Source: Euphorbia lathyris
Lineage: Eukaryota; Streptophyta; Magnoliopsida; Malpighiales; Euphorbiaceae
Assembly (NCBI RefSeq): GCF_963576675.1
Contig: NC_088918.1
Coordinates: 47,525,501-47,589,500, forward strand
Direction of reading: 5' to 3'
Length of the DNA stretch: 64,000 nucleotides
Within the stretch, counting starts at the first letter, position 1. Each line of letters starts with the position of its first letter. Below are positions 44,518-56,771 of the stretch, piece by piece. Made by a program: the position numbers and the translations under genes. The notes under the pieces were generated by a model. It searched no databases, was not told the DNA's origin, and saw only the letters and a program-made list of their open reading frames with translations.

Positions 44518-45076
44518 GGGTTAATGTGCAAAAATACCCCTAACGTTTTGGGTCAGGAGCAATTTTACCCCTAACGTCTAAAATGGTACAATTTTATTCC
44601 TAATGTTGGAAGCCAAGAGCAGTTTTACCCTTAACGTTGATAAATTGAGTCAATTTGAGAAATAATTCATCAAAGTGTATTCTCGGTCATGAATCTTGTC
44701 ATCTACAACACATGCGTTATTTTATCAGTAACAAATCACAAACACATGTTGAGATGTGAAAAAAATAAGAAAAAATATTAAAAATATAATGTATTTTGTA
44801 CGAATTAGATAAAAAAATTCAAAAAATTCATCGAATTTATAAATATTAATCTCCAATTTTATTATTAAATTACAAAAAACATTATATCCGTTTTTTTATA
44901 ACAAATTGATATGCAATTGGTGCAAAATAAAGAAAAAAAATGACTGTATTTTATAATAGTGTCTGAAATTGATCCAATTTATCAACGTTAGGGGGTAAAT
45001 TTGCTCTTCGCTACAAACATTAGGGGTAAAATTGCTCCTGACCCAAAACTTTAGGGGTATTTTTGCACCTTAACCC
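44518..45076. mobile_element. Mutator-type MITE
   Basis: The ends are GGGTTAATGTGCAAAAATAC and the complement of its relative GGGTTAAGGTGCAAAAATAC. The arms are about 130 bp (CCCCTAACGTTTTGGGTCAG against CCCCTAAAGTTTTGGGTCAG). A perfect 9-bp duplication TTGAAATAA lies at 44509-44517 and 45077-45085. It is non-coding and AT-rich in the middle. Confidence 0.9.
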
Positions 45077-45362
45077 TTGAAATAATATAAAACTTGACAA
45101 AAATTAAATAAATGCCACAAAAGTAAATAAAAACTAAAAGTTGATAAAAAACAAAGATAAAAACTAATTAAATTACTCGAAAGGACATAAATTAATCCTA
45201 AAACCGTACTAAAAGATAAGGATAAATCATCCACATGACCCATCAATAGGAACCTCGTTGCTTGGTGAAAAAGGTATAAACCTTCAAGTTTCGTCGAGTG
45301 CAGGGGGTCCATCCCCCCTAAGTAATCTACCGTAGAGCAACCTCTTTTCCCTTTCTTTTATT

Positions 45363-46860
45363 ATGAAGATAGTTTCTTGGAATTTTTGGGTGCGGGAGAC
45401 ACTGAATTTTTTCATGTTATTCGACATGTGTTGTCAGTCCATGATCCTGAAGTCTTTGTCTTATTAGAAACTCGACTGACCGAGGTGCGTGTTGTTGATC
45501 TGTATCGGAAATTAAAGTTCTCGAATGTTGAAATTATTGAAGTTATTAGTGGTGGTATTTGGGTTGTCTGGCATGATGGTCGGCTTAATCTTACTATTAA
45601 ATTGCTTAGTAAACATTTTCTTCATGCACAAGTTAACTATATTAGAGACGCCATGCATAGTAGGAACTTTGAGGTGGCTTTTGTTTATGTTCGCCCTCAT
45701 ATGGCTTTCAAACGTCAATTTATGCATCATCTCATTTCACTGAAGAGTCGGATTTTGAATTTGGAGGTTGTTATTGGTGACTTCAACTACATCAAATACC
45801 TAGATGAAAAAAATTAGGTGGTTCTATGAAGATTCTTAACATATGTTCCCGTTTCGTTGGCCGGGTTAATCAGATGGAATTTGTGGACTTGGGTTTTCAA
45901 GGACCCTGCTACATGGTGCATGGGGTTCTTCTCCTAGAACGAGAGTTTCTTGCAGACTTGATAGGGCTCTTTGCAATATCAACTGGAGGTCACTTTTTCC
46001 CGAAGCGGTCATCCGAAACCTTCCTTGAAACTGATCTGATCACTCACCTATTTTGTTAACTATGAAGGGTATAAATACTCCTCCAGTCCAATGCCCTTTT
46101 CGTTTCTAGGATACATGGTTATGTCATACTGACTTTTGCTCATTTGATACAACTTGGTCTGCTACTTATAATATTAGGGAGGGTTTGGGGTCGCTTACTC
46201 CTCTATTACTGGATTGGAACATTACGATTGTTTGCCACGTAGTGGCAGATTTTGATAATTCAAAAGTGAAGTAGGCCATGTATGGCATGGCTCCTTTTAA
46301 AGCCTCGAGGCTAGATGGTTATTAGGTTAGGTTCTATCGGCATTTGTGGCTTAAGATGGGTGGCCAGGTTAGCGATTTGGTCTTTAAAGCCCTTAATACT
46401 AGTGTTTTTTATCCATAGTTGAATGAAACCTTCATTACTGTGATTCATAAAGTTCCGAACCCAAAATTTATTTCCTAGTTCGGACCCATTTGTCTCTAAA
46501 ATATTTTGTACAAGATTATAATGAAATGTATTGTCAATCATCTGAAGCCTTTTCTCAGAGATGTTATCGGCCCAACTCAAAGTAGTTTTATTTTGAGAAT
46601 CTTATATCTGACAATGTGGTTCTCGTCCAATAGGCTATTGACACTCTTCATCATAAAAAAAGGTCAAAAGGGTAGTATGATCTTGAAACTGGCATTGAGA
46701 AGGCTTATGACAGAATCAGTTGGCAATTTCTAAAGGAAACTCCAGAGCTTTTAGGTTTGAATCTGCAATGGGTCAATTTTATTATGAAGTGTGTTGTTGC
46801 TTCTTCTATACAGGTTCTATAGAATGGGGTGTCTAGTTTTCATGTTTACCACGAAGGTAA
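45363..46860 (+). pseudogene. Decayed plant L1 LINE: endonuclease and partial RT
   Basis: It starts with MKIVSWNF, the typical beginning of L1 ORF2 apurinic endonuclease, with a frame slip to the block GAGDTEFFHVIRHVL. PEVFVLLETRL (catalytic Glu), GGIWVVWHD, VNYIRD, FVYVRPH and EVVIGDFN (catalytic Asp) follow up to a stop near 45817. After many stops and slips the RT appears: FLRDVIGPTQSSFI, the IEKAYDRISWQFL block with the first catalytic Asp, and LGLNLQWVNFIMKCV. It ends before the YADD box. The 3' half of ORF2 and a poly(A) tail were not found. Confidence 0.8.
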
Positions 46861-47678
46861 TCAAGCCACGAACTAGATGACTAACTACGTAGGATTTCTG
46901 GCATTGGATTGTCACGAGTGTGATGTGCCTTCTACAAGCATATGTGGCTTACTTCCTGAAAATTGGTGTGGTTTTAGTCTTTTTCAATTGATTAGAATGT
47001 AGGTTTTTGTTTTGTTTCGATTGTTTTTTCAACTTTGTGAAATATTGAAAATTTGAAATTGAAGTAGTATTAATTATTAGCTAAATATTGATTTTGAATT
47101 TTATATATAAGAAAAGAAGTTGTTGGAAGTATTATAATTGTTGAGAATTCGTGTAAGTTTTCATCAAAATTCTTCTGTAATTTTTGTGAGTGTACATGAA
47201 ATTTGAATTTTGTGTTTAAGAATGAGAATTATTTTATCTAAAGAGTCCATGTCCACCTCCGTTTACTAAGGTTGAATAAGAATATAGTTATTTATTAAGT
47301 AAAAAAATCATTGTCGGAAGAAAAGAATAAAATAGGAAAACGTGACAACAGAATCTGGGGGCAAGTGAGTGACACTTCGGGGTGCAAACAACGTAGTAAT
47401 GGATCAAAACTAGTAGCAAAAACCGGCAGTGGTTTTCAGAAACCGGAGCGGCTCTAATTGCGGACGACTCTTCAATTTTTTTAAATATTATGTTTTTGAT
47501 GGCTTCATTGCCAGGTTTGAGTTACTTATTGATTTTTTTTTTGATAGAGAGTTACTTATTGATACTTCATCAAAAAAAAAAAAAAAAAAAATTACTTATT
47601 GATATCTACAGCGTCTACAATATATCATATAAATCAGAATATGTGTAGACCCTCCGATCTAATGCCACATGATGTAAT
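46861..47678. other. Unassigned AT-rich sequence with poly(A) and 12-mer repeats
   Basis: No gene. Three copies of TTACTTATTGAT at 47522-47533, 47552-47563 and 47592-47603 are separated by a T-rich and an A-rich run. Confidence 0.5.
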
Positions 47679-47686
47679 AATGTAGC

Positions 47687-48578
47687 TAGGGGCGGAGCCA
47701 GAGGGGGCGAGAGGGTCAGCCGACCCTCCGGCCCCATCATAAACCCCTTGGGAGGGGGTTTTGAACCCCGACTCTGCCGGAGGCCGTCATGGCTGGAGCC
47801 CCTCCAACCATGGCGGCTGAAAACTTCTTCGTTCTTACTTAGAGATGGAAAGGGCAAAATTGCCCTTTCCATCCTTATATTTTTTTTTTTCACTTAACCT
47901 ACATAAAACGACGTCGTTTTATATAGGTTAAGTTAAAAAAAAGATTGAAATGTCAATTATACCCCTTTATATCTGTTAACCCACCATATCTTATTTCTCT
48001 TTTTTTTCTTTCCCTTCTGCGCAAACACTAGAGAAAGAGAAAGGTTAGAGTAGGTGTGGATTTAGGAAAAAATTCTCAAATTGCTCCACATCTTTTTAAA
48101 ATTTTCAATTACCCAATTATTTTCTATTCTTATTCAACTTCTAATTTTCAAGTAAGTTTTTCTTATTTTTAATTGTTTATTTTATTTATAGGTTTAGTTT
48201 TATGATTTCTAATTCAGGGTATAATTTGATTAAATTGAATTGGTGGCTTAAATTTGTGAATTGAATTGGTGATATTTAGAGATTTTAGTTTAGTGCTTTT
48301 GATTAAATTGAATTGGTGAATTGAATTGAATTAGTGGTATTTAGGGATTTTAGGCATTTCGATTGAATTGAATTGGTGAATCGAATTGAATTGGATTCAA
48401 TTGACGAATTGAATTGAATTGGTGATGTTTAGGTATTTTTATATTTTAGCTCAATCAATTACTTGTGAACAGCGAACATATTGAAAAAAAATCCAAAAAA
48501 ACTTCTAAGAATCGACGAAAAAAAAATTTCTACATATAGTGAAGCCCCTCTAAAGTTTGAGGCCTGGCTCCGCCACTG
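47687..48578. mobile_element. Non-autonomous hAT-like element
   Basis: The ends are TAGGGGCGGAGCCAG and CTGGCTCCGCCACTG (inverted), with a perfect 8-bp target duplication AATGTAGC at 47679-47686 and 48579-48586. These are hAT features. The interior is non-coding, with degenerate GAATTGAATTGGTG repeats at about 48230-48425 and no transposase. Confidence 0.85.
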
Positions 48579-48586
48579 AATGTAGC

Positions 48587-49854
48587 CTTTTTATGTAATG
48601 TTTCCTATCAAAGAAAACCTTATGCGGCTACGATAATAACTTTTTCAAATAAAAGAAACGTTTTATCAAACCAACTTGTAATCAAATAAATGTTTTATCA
48701 AATCAACTCGTAATCAATTAATCGTAAAACCTTATATCAAAATCAATCATAACCGAAAACATAATCCAAATGAACTTAAAACATTGTATCCATCCTCGAG
48801 TTTCTCCCCTTAAGTATCAATCCATAACCACATATATAGTCGAGACGTCTCTTAACATTGCCTATCCCATATTGTCTTACCCAACACTTCACTGCCATAC
48901 CCAATAGGTCTTCAGACTGTGTACACATGTCATGTCCCTCACTGAACATGGTCTTCAAATAGAAAACCACCGATCCGGATAACTCTCGATGGATATAAAA
49001 CATAACATGCTCAAATTTCCTTTCACAATCAAATTCCAAACTATTTCATCACCATAAATCATTTGGCTTCAATTAGCCCTTTTGTAAAAATAACCACAAT
49101 TATTTAAAATATCAATCCGTAATCAATAAAAATTCCAAAGTTAATCAATCAAATTAAGCCTTAAATCAATATAATCAAGTAAAATCTGAAATTCATATAG
49201 AAATATAGTCAATAGCTTCATTTGAACCATAATTTCACAATAAAAAGCAAAATCGTAAAAAACTCTAATTTTACAAAATTCTTGTATAACCTTAAAATAT
49301 TAATTTCTGAAAATTCTTTGATTTTATATATATCTATATACATAAAACTCAAAATATAGTTGATAGTTACTTACCTTGGTCTCTAATTGAGGAAAACACA
49401 CACGTTCACTTCTCCTCTAAATTCTGTCTAAGACGTTTCCCTCTAAACATTGCCGAAACTTAAAAACTCTTCGGTTAGGACTTAGATCTATATATAAGGA
49501 TGCTAAAGTTTAAATATCAAGTGATTCGGACGGTCGAATCTCCGTAAATCAAAGAAACGGTGGAGAAACGGTTCAGAGAAAATTGATGAATCAGAAAAAG
49601 AAAAAGAAAAGGAAAGGAAACAGATAAAGATGACCACCGCCTCATCATCGCCTCATTTGATTTGAGTTTTATATCTCAAATATGGAAAATATCAGGTTTG
49701 ATCCTCCATATTTCTATAATCTTTTAAAAATTATCCTAACATTTAATTTACACTTAAAACCATCAAATTAACTCCAAACTTATCCTATAGCACCAAATAA
49801 AAATCACACACCTAGTAATTATAATATATATTACTATACAACAAAAACATGATT
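48587..49854. other. Unassigned sequence; promoter-like and splice-like signals on minus strand
   Basis: No recognised product. On the minus strand there is TATATATA near 49485-49495, a leader, and AAGGTAAGTA near 49375 that looks like a splice donor, followed by AT-rich sequence and an 88-codon ORF (49039-48776; HVMFYIHRELSGSVV, KCWVRQYGIGNV) of unknown family. It could be a spliced LTR leader or an unknown non-coding gene. Confidence 0.3.
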
Positions 49855-49862
49855 CCTAATAC

Positions 49863-50803
49863 GAGGACCGATTCTGAGATTTTAGAGGCCCATGGGCGAG
49901 TTACCAAGTGATACCCTAATAAACGATCTAATAAAAATATTGCATATGAAAAAATATTTTATATTGCTTTAAGTACCCGATTTAAGTTAATAAAAGTTAT
50001 TCTTTGGTTCAAAAAAAAAAGTACCCAATTTCTTATACAAAATGATGTCTGATCATTTCTAGATGAAAAATTCTCAAATTTAATAAATTATGAAATAGTT
50101 CTAATAGATTTTATGTTCTTCAGGATACAAAGTATGATAACGTAAAAATGAAAAACCAAATCTGAAAATCATCTCACTTAACGGGCTTTAGGGACTAAGT
50201 TCTTGAAATTTGAAGATTTTGATGCGTTTCTCCCAAATTGCATCTGAAGACCAAATAAATCAGAATTTTGATAGAGTTTTTCAAAGACAAAAAAAAATGC
50301 TAATAGCAATTGGAAGTTTCATAATGGGGTGTTTAGAAAACAAAATTGATTATATAGCTAAAGAATTGAATATGAACTGAAGATGAAAGATAATACCATT
50401 CAATATTCTTTGGGATTGGAGTATGAAAGGAAAGATAAATTAGAAATTTTGTTATGATTGATGAATGAGAGAGATAATTATGGAAAGACTTTGAGATAAA
50501 TTAGGGAATTGATGTTCAATATTATTATTAGGAAATTTGGAAAGAATTTGAGGTAAATTAGAAAATTTGGTAATTGATGCCCATGTTTTTAATCAAGTAT
50601 AATTTTTTTTGAATTTTATCTAATGCCAACGTTTTCAATTTGGAAAGAATTGTGATGACAATAGTTTTAATCAAAATATATATTCTTAATTTAATCAAGT
50701 ATAGTGTAAAACTCTTAGTACTATACATTACTATAATTGGGTCCTCTCTCGTCCCTGGGCCCTGGGCAGACGCCCCTCCTGCCCATGCTAAGGGACGGGC
50801 CTG
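49863..50803. mobile_element. Probable old hAT-like element
   Basis: The ends are GAGGACCGATTCTGAG and the complement of CAGGCCCGTCCCTTAG (10 of 16 agree), with the conserved inner GAGGCCCATGGGC against GGGCCCTGGGC motif. A perfect 8-bp duplication CCTAATAC lies at 49855-49862 and 50804-50811. It is non-coding. Confidence 0.65.
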
Positions 50804-50811
50804 CCTAATAC

Positions 50812-51378
50812 AGACACAATTCCTGAACGTCAACCTTATAAATAGACATGTATGATTATACTAAAAGGGATGTTAATATTACTCTCTCTAAAACAGTTCA
50901 CCTTCTTCAGACTTTCCAACACTTACTGACTTAGGCATCAAAACGGGTTCGTCGGACTCCGACTCCTCTCCAACCTCTTATTCTTTTTTATAGGTATATC
51001 AAGAAAGTCCGGTATAAAGTTCATATATACAGTTGCAAGTTTAGATAATCATATAAAATTGGTACGGTGAACATGGAAATCGAACAAACACGTAAAATTT
51101 CAGAAAAAACAGATGCTAGAAGGAAATCGTATTCAGTCGAAAATCCATGGAGAAAATATAGAAGAACTTAACCCTGAATCTGGATGTCAGGAACAACTAG
51201 AGCCACAATACCAACGATTGATGGATGAAATCACTAATAGGTGTAAATTATACCTAATTACCCTAGGTTGTTGGGTCACTAACCACATTAGTAACTAATA
51301 CGTTTTAATTTTCATATCAACCATCTTGCCTACCAGTTTCGAATATCATGAGTGACTCATCCAATTATTCTAGACTAC
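50812..51378. other. LTR-like fragment and inverted piece of copia leader
   Basis: About 50830-50985 (TTATAAATA, then CACTTACTGACTTAGGCATC and GGGTTCGTCGGACTCC) reads like the promoter/R region of a plant LTR. 51240-51300 (CTAGGTTGTTGGGTCACTAA, CCACATTAGTAACTAATA) is the reverse complement of a segment at about 58960-59010 in the copia leader. No gene. Confidence 0.4.
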
Positions 51379-52690
51379 GAAATGCCACTTTGTGGGCTAC
51401 CCTAAGGAGACTAAAGGTTATTACTTCTATAACCCGGCTGAGAATATAAATATTCGTAGCCAAAATGGATGTTTTCTTGGAGAATGGATTCCTTTCCAAA
51501 GAAGACAGTGAGAGAAATTTTGAACTCGCTAAAGTTCAAAGCTCACAAGCTCATGCAGCTGAAGCTGAGGATGCTATGGGAACCGAACTAGATCCACAAG
51601 AAATTTGAGGTGGTTACACCGAGTATTGATTCGTGTAGAATATTGATGAGCCATGCGTGTATATGAAAGTGAGTGGGATCATATGAACATTTTCGGTGCT
51701 ATATGTCGATGATATACTCCTTATTGGAGGCGATGTTGCAACACTGCAAGGAATAAAGCAGTGGTTGAACAAGTGCTTCGCAATGAAGGACCTAGGAGAA
51801 GCCAAAACAATCCCAGGGATCAGAATCTGCAGAGATAGATCCCAACGGCTTCTGGATTGAAGTCAAGCCTTGTACATAAACAAGGTTCTTAAGCAGTTCA
51901 ACATGGATCAAGCAAAGAAGGGATTCCTTCCTATGCGCCATGGGTTGATACTGGGTAAAGAACAAAGTCATAAGACACAACAGGATAGAGAACTCATGCG
52001 GAAGATTCCTCACGCTTCGGCTACATGGTCTATCATGTATTCAATGTTATGTACGAGACCTGATGTCGCAATTACATTAAGCATGACAAGTCAATACCAG
52101 TCGGGTCCCAACAAGGAGCACTAAACGACAATTAAGGCTATCCTGAAGTACCTTAACCAAACAAAGGATGCACTTCTGGTGTTTGGAGGACAGGATAAGT
52201 TAGCAATGTCGAGCTACATCTTACGGACTGGTCAGGATGAATTCCAATCATAATCTGGATATGTTTTCTCATGAACGACAGTGCCATTAGTCACAGAAGA
52301 ATAAAGCAACTGACTATTGCAGATTCTACAAGGAAGCTGGGTGCATCACTGTATGTAACGCTGCAGAGGAAGCAATTTTGATCAAGAAGTACATAATAAT
52401 TTAGGACTAGGTAAAACTCTCCTAAGATTGGTTGATGTTTCTTTGACAATAACAGGGCTACGGCACAAGCACTAGAGCCCTAGTCACACAAGAGATCAAA
52501 ATACTTGCTTAGGAAATTTCACTCCATTCAGGAAATCATGAATAGAGGTGAACTTTCATTGGAGACGGAAGACACAGATGATAATGTTGCTGATCTTTTG
52601 ATCAAAGAACTGTGAGAGACGTAGCATGATGGTCATGCTAGATCTGTAGGAATTAGGAATGCCTACTTGGACTTAGGTCAATCGGGAGAC
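51379..52690 (+). pseudogene. Decayed copia pol fragment
   Basis: Integrase end: KCHFVGYPKETKGYYFYNPA. Then a frame slip and VFLENGFLSKEDSER. After an internal deletion, RT resumes at VLYVDDILLIGGD, with WLNKCFAMKDLGEAKTIPG, INKVLKQFNMDQAKKGFLPM, SIMYSMLCTRPDVA and ILKYLNQTKDALLVFGG. RNase H follows in pieces with many stops. It is the same broad lineage as the element at 59325-62249 but much more diverged. Confidence 0.85.
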
Positions 52691-53120
52691 TGTTGGTGTG
52701 CCTTAGTTTGTAGACATTGGTTCTGGAATATGTATTAGACATTTTGCATATTGTTTGAATACATTACGTATGTGTTATATGAATAAAGGCAATAATTCAT
52801 AATGTTTATATCTTGTGCTACGAAACGTGTATGGAGTATCCATTGATCGATAATCATGAAATGTCTGAGACTTGTTCTATTCGTGGGAACGAATATAACT
52901 ATAGGTCTATGCATCCAGTATCTATGTAGTTGTGTAGGAAGCACCACTACAATAATTGTATAGTCAGATATGGATACATGTACATATTGATGTAGCTCAA
53001 TGTGGGATTGGACCGATCCACTCTAGAAAGACTCATAGTGGACATGTCATTGATCTTTCTAAGTGTAGAACTCTATTATCTCCAGACCTATTTCATTATA
53101 GTAAATGACGTGGGATTCCG
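52691..53120 (+). repeat. Start of a 3' LTR of the decayed copia
   Basis: TGTTGGTGTGCC follows directly after the end of the pol fragment and begins LTR-like sequence. It is cut at 53120 by the start of another LTR (TGTTGGGG). Confidence 0.6.
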
Positions 53121-54488
53121 TGTTGGGGTTTAGTGTCCTATAGACAATTGTTCTAGGATACAAACTTAATGTAAATGAAGTGTTCTTTATATCGTTTGTT
53201 TTAATGAGATATATGTTTTATAACTATATAAAGGCAATCCCTTTTAGGAACTAAATAAAGTCTAATAAAAGGAAATCCATAAGTTTGTTTAAGTGATTAT
53301 AAAGTGATCATACAAGTATGAAGTGAGACGAAACTTTATAATAAACTAATAAACTTAAAACCACCCCAAGTCAAGTAATATGTTTAGGATTGACATATCA
53401 ATGCTGAGACTTGCATGTAACAATGTCTTCTGTCATGACAGAAAGCTGATCTCACAAGCTTCATATATACAGATATCTGGACAGTTACGTGGATCCAATG
53501 AAAAGAAGTTCATTAGGATTGGGGACCCGACTTGAGATAACAGGATGGGTAGATTCATCCTTGTCACCTATTTATCTCATTGGTATTAATAGGTATAAGT
53601 AATCCTCAGACTCAAAAGAATGTTAATTAGTAATTCTGGATTACGGAATGTGACGCTTTGATCCTGTTGTAACACGATCCTTAACAGAGATGACTCTGGG
53701 GTGAGAACGACAGATGTTGGGTATCACAGGAAGTAATTGCAGGATAGTTATACATTGGATTGAGCATTTATCACTCCCGATAAATGGGAGATATGTCCAT
53801 GGATCGCTTGTGGAAGACTTGACTCTAAATCCTTGTAAGGTGGTAGCTTAAGATTGAAATGCAAATTTCTCTTAACCTATCTAATTGGAGTTGACTCGGC
53901 CTGTACAAGTAAAACGAACGTCTCGCTATATGTGACTTGACATTATCCATAGTCATAAGATTCAGTTCAAGGATGTAGTTGATAAAGGATCGAATTATAC
54001 TGTAACTAATACGGAAAGGTCAACGACAGAATCAACATGTCTTCTTATAGCTCTGGGGGAATGTTTCCGGATTTGCCAATCACATTTTGCGTACTCATTC
54101 CGTTATGCAAAGATTAAATATAATTCTGCGAAAATTAATTTAATAGTTGCGTACGACTAGAAGCAATAAGAACCTAATGAGTCACACATAAGACTTGGAA
54201 CCCAAAAGAGAGACAGATGTTAATTAATTGACGGAAGCCCAACTGAGCCCAATAAGGCCCAGTTAATTAGGGGGGGGGGGGGGCGATTTTATGTATATTA
54301 GATACATAAATAATTAATTTGATTTTATCAATTCTAATTAGATTAGGATTATGAATTAAATTAATTAAAGGATAAATAAGTTAGGAGTTTTAATTAGATT
54401 ATATTACTTCTATTATTATCCTATAAGGTTACTAATATTATCTTTATATTTAAGATATAATTATAGATAATTAATAAGAGTTATATTC
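53121..54488 (+). repeat. LTR copy A, truncated at the right (U3 only)
   Basis: Begins TGTTGGGGTTTAGTGTCCTA, identical to the start at 54489, and stays closely similar for 1.37 kb, including a G-run (about 54271-54284) and the sequence GGCCCAGTTAATTAG. It stops just before the TATA box region, where the next LTR starts. Simplest reading: the element at 54489 inserted into this LTR, with TATTC (54484-54488) as the expected duplication. Confidence 0.85.
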
Positions 54489-55696
54489 TGTTGGGGTTTA
54501 GTGTCCTATAGACAATTGTTCTAGGATACAAACTTAATGTAAATGAAGTGTTCTTTATATCATTTGTTTTAATGAGATATATGTTTTATAACTATATAAA
54601 GGCAATCCCTTTTAAGCACTAAATAAAGTCTAATAAAAGGAAATCTGTAAGTTTGTTTTAAAGTGATTATAAAGTGTTCATACAAGCATGAAGTGAGACA
54701 AAACTTTATAATAAACTAATAAACTTAAAACCACCCCAAGTCAAGTAATATGTTTAGGATTTACATATCACTGCTGAGACTTGCATGTAACAATGTCTTC
54801 TGTCCGACAGAAAGCTGGTCTCATAAGCTTCATATATATAGATATCTGGACAGTTACATGGATCCGATGAAAAGTAGTTCATTAGGATTGGGGACCCGAC
54901 TTGAGATAACAGGATGGGTAGATTCATCCTTGTCACCTGTTCATCTCATTGGTATTAATAGGTATAAATAATCCTCAGACTCAAAGGAATATTAATTGGT
55001 ATTCTGGATTACGGAATGTGACGCTTTGATCCTGTTGTAACACGATCCTTAACAGAGATGACTCTGGGGTGTGAACAGCAGAGGTTGGGTATCACAGGAA
55101 GTGATTGCGGGATCGTTATATATTGGATTGAGCATTTATCACTCCCGATAAATGGGAGATATGTCCATGGATCGCTTGTGGAAGTCTTGACTCTAAATCC
55201 TTGCAAGGTGATAGCTTAAGATTGAAATACAGATTTCTCTTAACCTATCTAATTGGAGTTGACTCGGCCAAGAACAAGTAAAACGAAGGTCTCGCTATAT
55301 GTGACTTGACATTACCCATAGTCATAAGATTCAGTTCAAGGACGTAGTTGATAAAGGATCGAATTATACCGTAACTAATACTGAAAGGTCAACGACAGAA
55401 TCAACCTGTCTTCTTATAGCTCTAGGGGAATGATTACGGACTTGCTAATCACATACTCTGTACATCATTCCGTTATGCAAAGATTAAAATATAATTCTTT
55501 GAAAATTAATTTTAATAAGTTGCATACGGCTAGAAGCAATAAGAACCTAATGGGTCACACATAAGACTTGGAACCCAAAAGAGAGACATATATTAATTAA
55601 TTGACGGAAGCCCAACTGAGCCCAATAAGGCCCAGTAATAGAGGGGGGGGGGGGCGATTTATGTATGTAAATACATAAATAATTAGTTTGATTTTA

Positions 55697-56771
55697 TTTT
55701 TTTTGTTTTTTGGTAAGAAGGGAAGAAAAAAAAACAAACAAAAACCTAACCCGGGATCAGTCTAGGAAGACTGACCCCAATCCTATCCTCAAGAAGAGAA
55801 GGTAACAGAAAAGAAGGAGGAACGGAAAGGGTAGAAACACCTAACATCCCCCCATGCCCAGCAGCTGCCAAGCGATCCGCCACGCGGTTTTGCTCCCTAT
55901 AAATATGGGAGAAGGTAAGGGAATCGAAGGCAGGACGAAGCCTCAAGATGGCTTTAATGAGATTCTGACTCTTAAGACAAACAGCCTGTCTATCCAAAAT
56001 CCTGTTGATAGCCTCCAAATTGTCAGACTCCACCGAAAGTCTTTTAACACCCATGCGAATGGCGAGTTTAATGCCAGACAAGATCCCCCAGAGCTCTGCA
56101 GTAAAGGAGGAGCCCGTACCTAAGTTATGGGTAAACCCAGCCAGCCAGGCGCCACCAGCATCCCGAAGAACTCCACCAGCAGCAATTCTGCCATTACTAA
56201 GGCAGGAGCCATCCGTATTCAACTTGACAACCCCTTCCCTGGGCTTTCTCCAACCAACTAACTGGACCTCTTTAACCGGGGAGGGGTGAACCAGGGGCTC
56301 TCCTTCAAAACTCTTTGTAATAACAGAGAGTTTTTTCGAGAAGTAAAACCGGAGGTCAGGAATAAAGACAGTCTTCTCAACAAATAACTCTTCATTCCTC
56401 CATTTCCACATTTGGTGACAAATAATAGCGAAGAGAATAGCCCCGTGCTCCATACTGGCCAACAAATTCCCATTAACGCCTTCAGAGAACCAGTCAATAT
56501 CAGAGAACCCCATAAAGGAAGGAAGGATGTGGTGAGGAAGGACCCCTTCCCAAACCTTTCTACTATTCGGGCAATCCCTCAAAGCATGGCACAAGGTTTC
56601 CACATGGCCGCTGCATCTGCTACAGGCACCAGATACAGCCAAGTGCCTTCTGTGTCTATCTGCATTCGTGAGGAGCCTGTCTTTGACTCCCAGCCATAGG
56701 AAACTCCTAATGCGGTAGGGGACTTTGAGGGCCCAAATGGACTTCCAAATTTCCAAAGGAGGATCAGCCCT
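55697..56771 (-). mobile_element. 5'-truncated L1 LINE
   Basis: Perfect 15-bp direct repeat ATTAGTTTGATTTTA at 55682-55696 and 56772-56786, of the variable length made by target-primed insertion. The 3' end on the minus strand is A-rich (ACCAAAAAACAAAAAAAATA). Only the last kb of ORF2 is present. Copy A of the LTR lacks it and serves as the empty site. Confidence 0.93.
55746..56771 (-). CDS. L1 ORF2 C-terminus: zf-RVT and RNase H, open frame
   Basis: The frame is open from the truncated 5' edge to a stop at 55746-55748; the first Met is at 56756. The zf-RVT part includes WALKVPYRIRSFLWLGVKDR, ADRHRRHLAVSGACSRCSGH, ETLCHALRDCPNSRKVWEGV and WKWRNEELF. The RNase H domain has all four acidic positions: LNTDGSC (Asp), ELWGILSGIKLA (Glu), VESDNLEA (Asp) and REQNRVADRLAA (Asp). 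Some plant L1 elements are known to carry such a C-terminal RNase H. There is no stop in about 340 codons, so the insertion is recent, but without RT and promoter it is not autonomous. Confidence 0.9.
   Translation of the reverse strand, partial: RADPPLEIWKSIWALKVPYRIRSFLWLGVKDRLLTNADRHRRHLAVSGACSRCSGHVETLCHALRDCPNSRKVWEGVLPHHILPSFMGFSDIDWFSEGVNGNLLASMEHGAILFAIICHQMWKWRNEELFVEKTVFIPDLRFYFSKKLSVITKSFEGEPLVHPSPVKEVQLVGWRKPREGVVKLNTDGSCLSNGRIAAGGVLRDAGGAWLAGFTHNLGTGSSFTAELWGILSGIKLAIRMGVKRLSVESDNLEAINRILDRQAVCLKSQNLIKAILRLRPAFDSLTFSHIYREQNRVADRLAAAGHGGMLGVSTLSVPPSFLLPSLLEDRIGVSLPRLIPG

Noticed and set aside
48230..48425. GAATTGAATTGGTG run as an independent satellite
   Set aside because: It is short, degenerate and confined to the interior of the hAT-like element.
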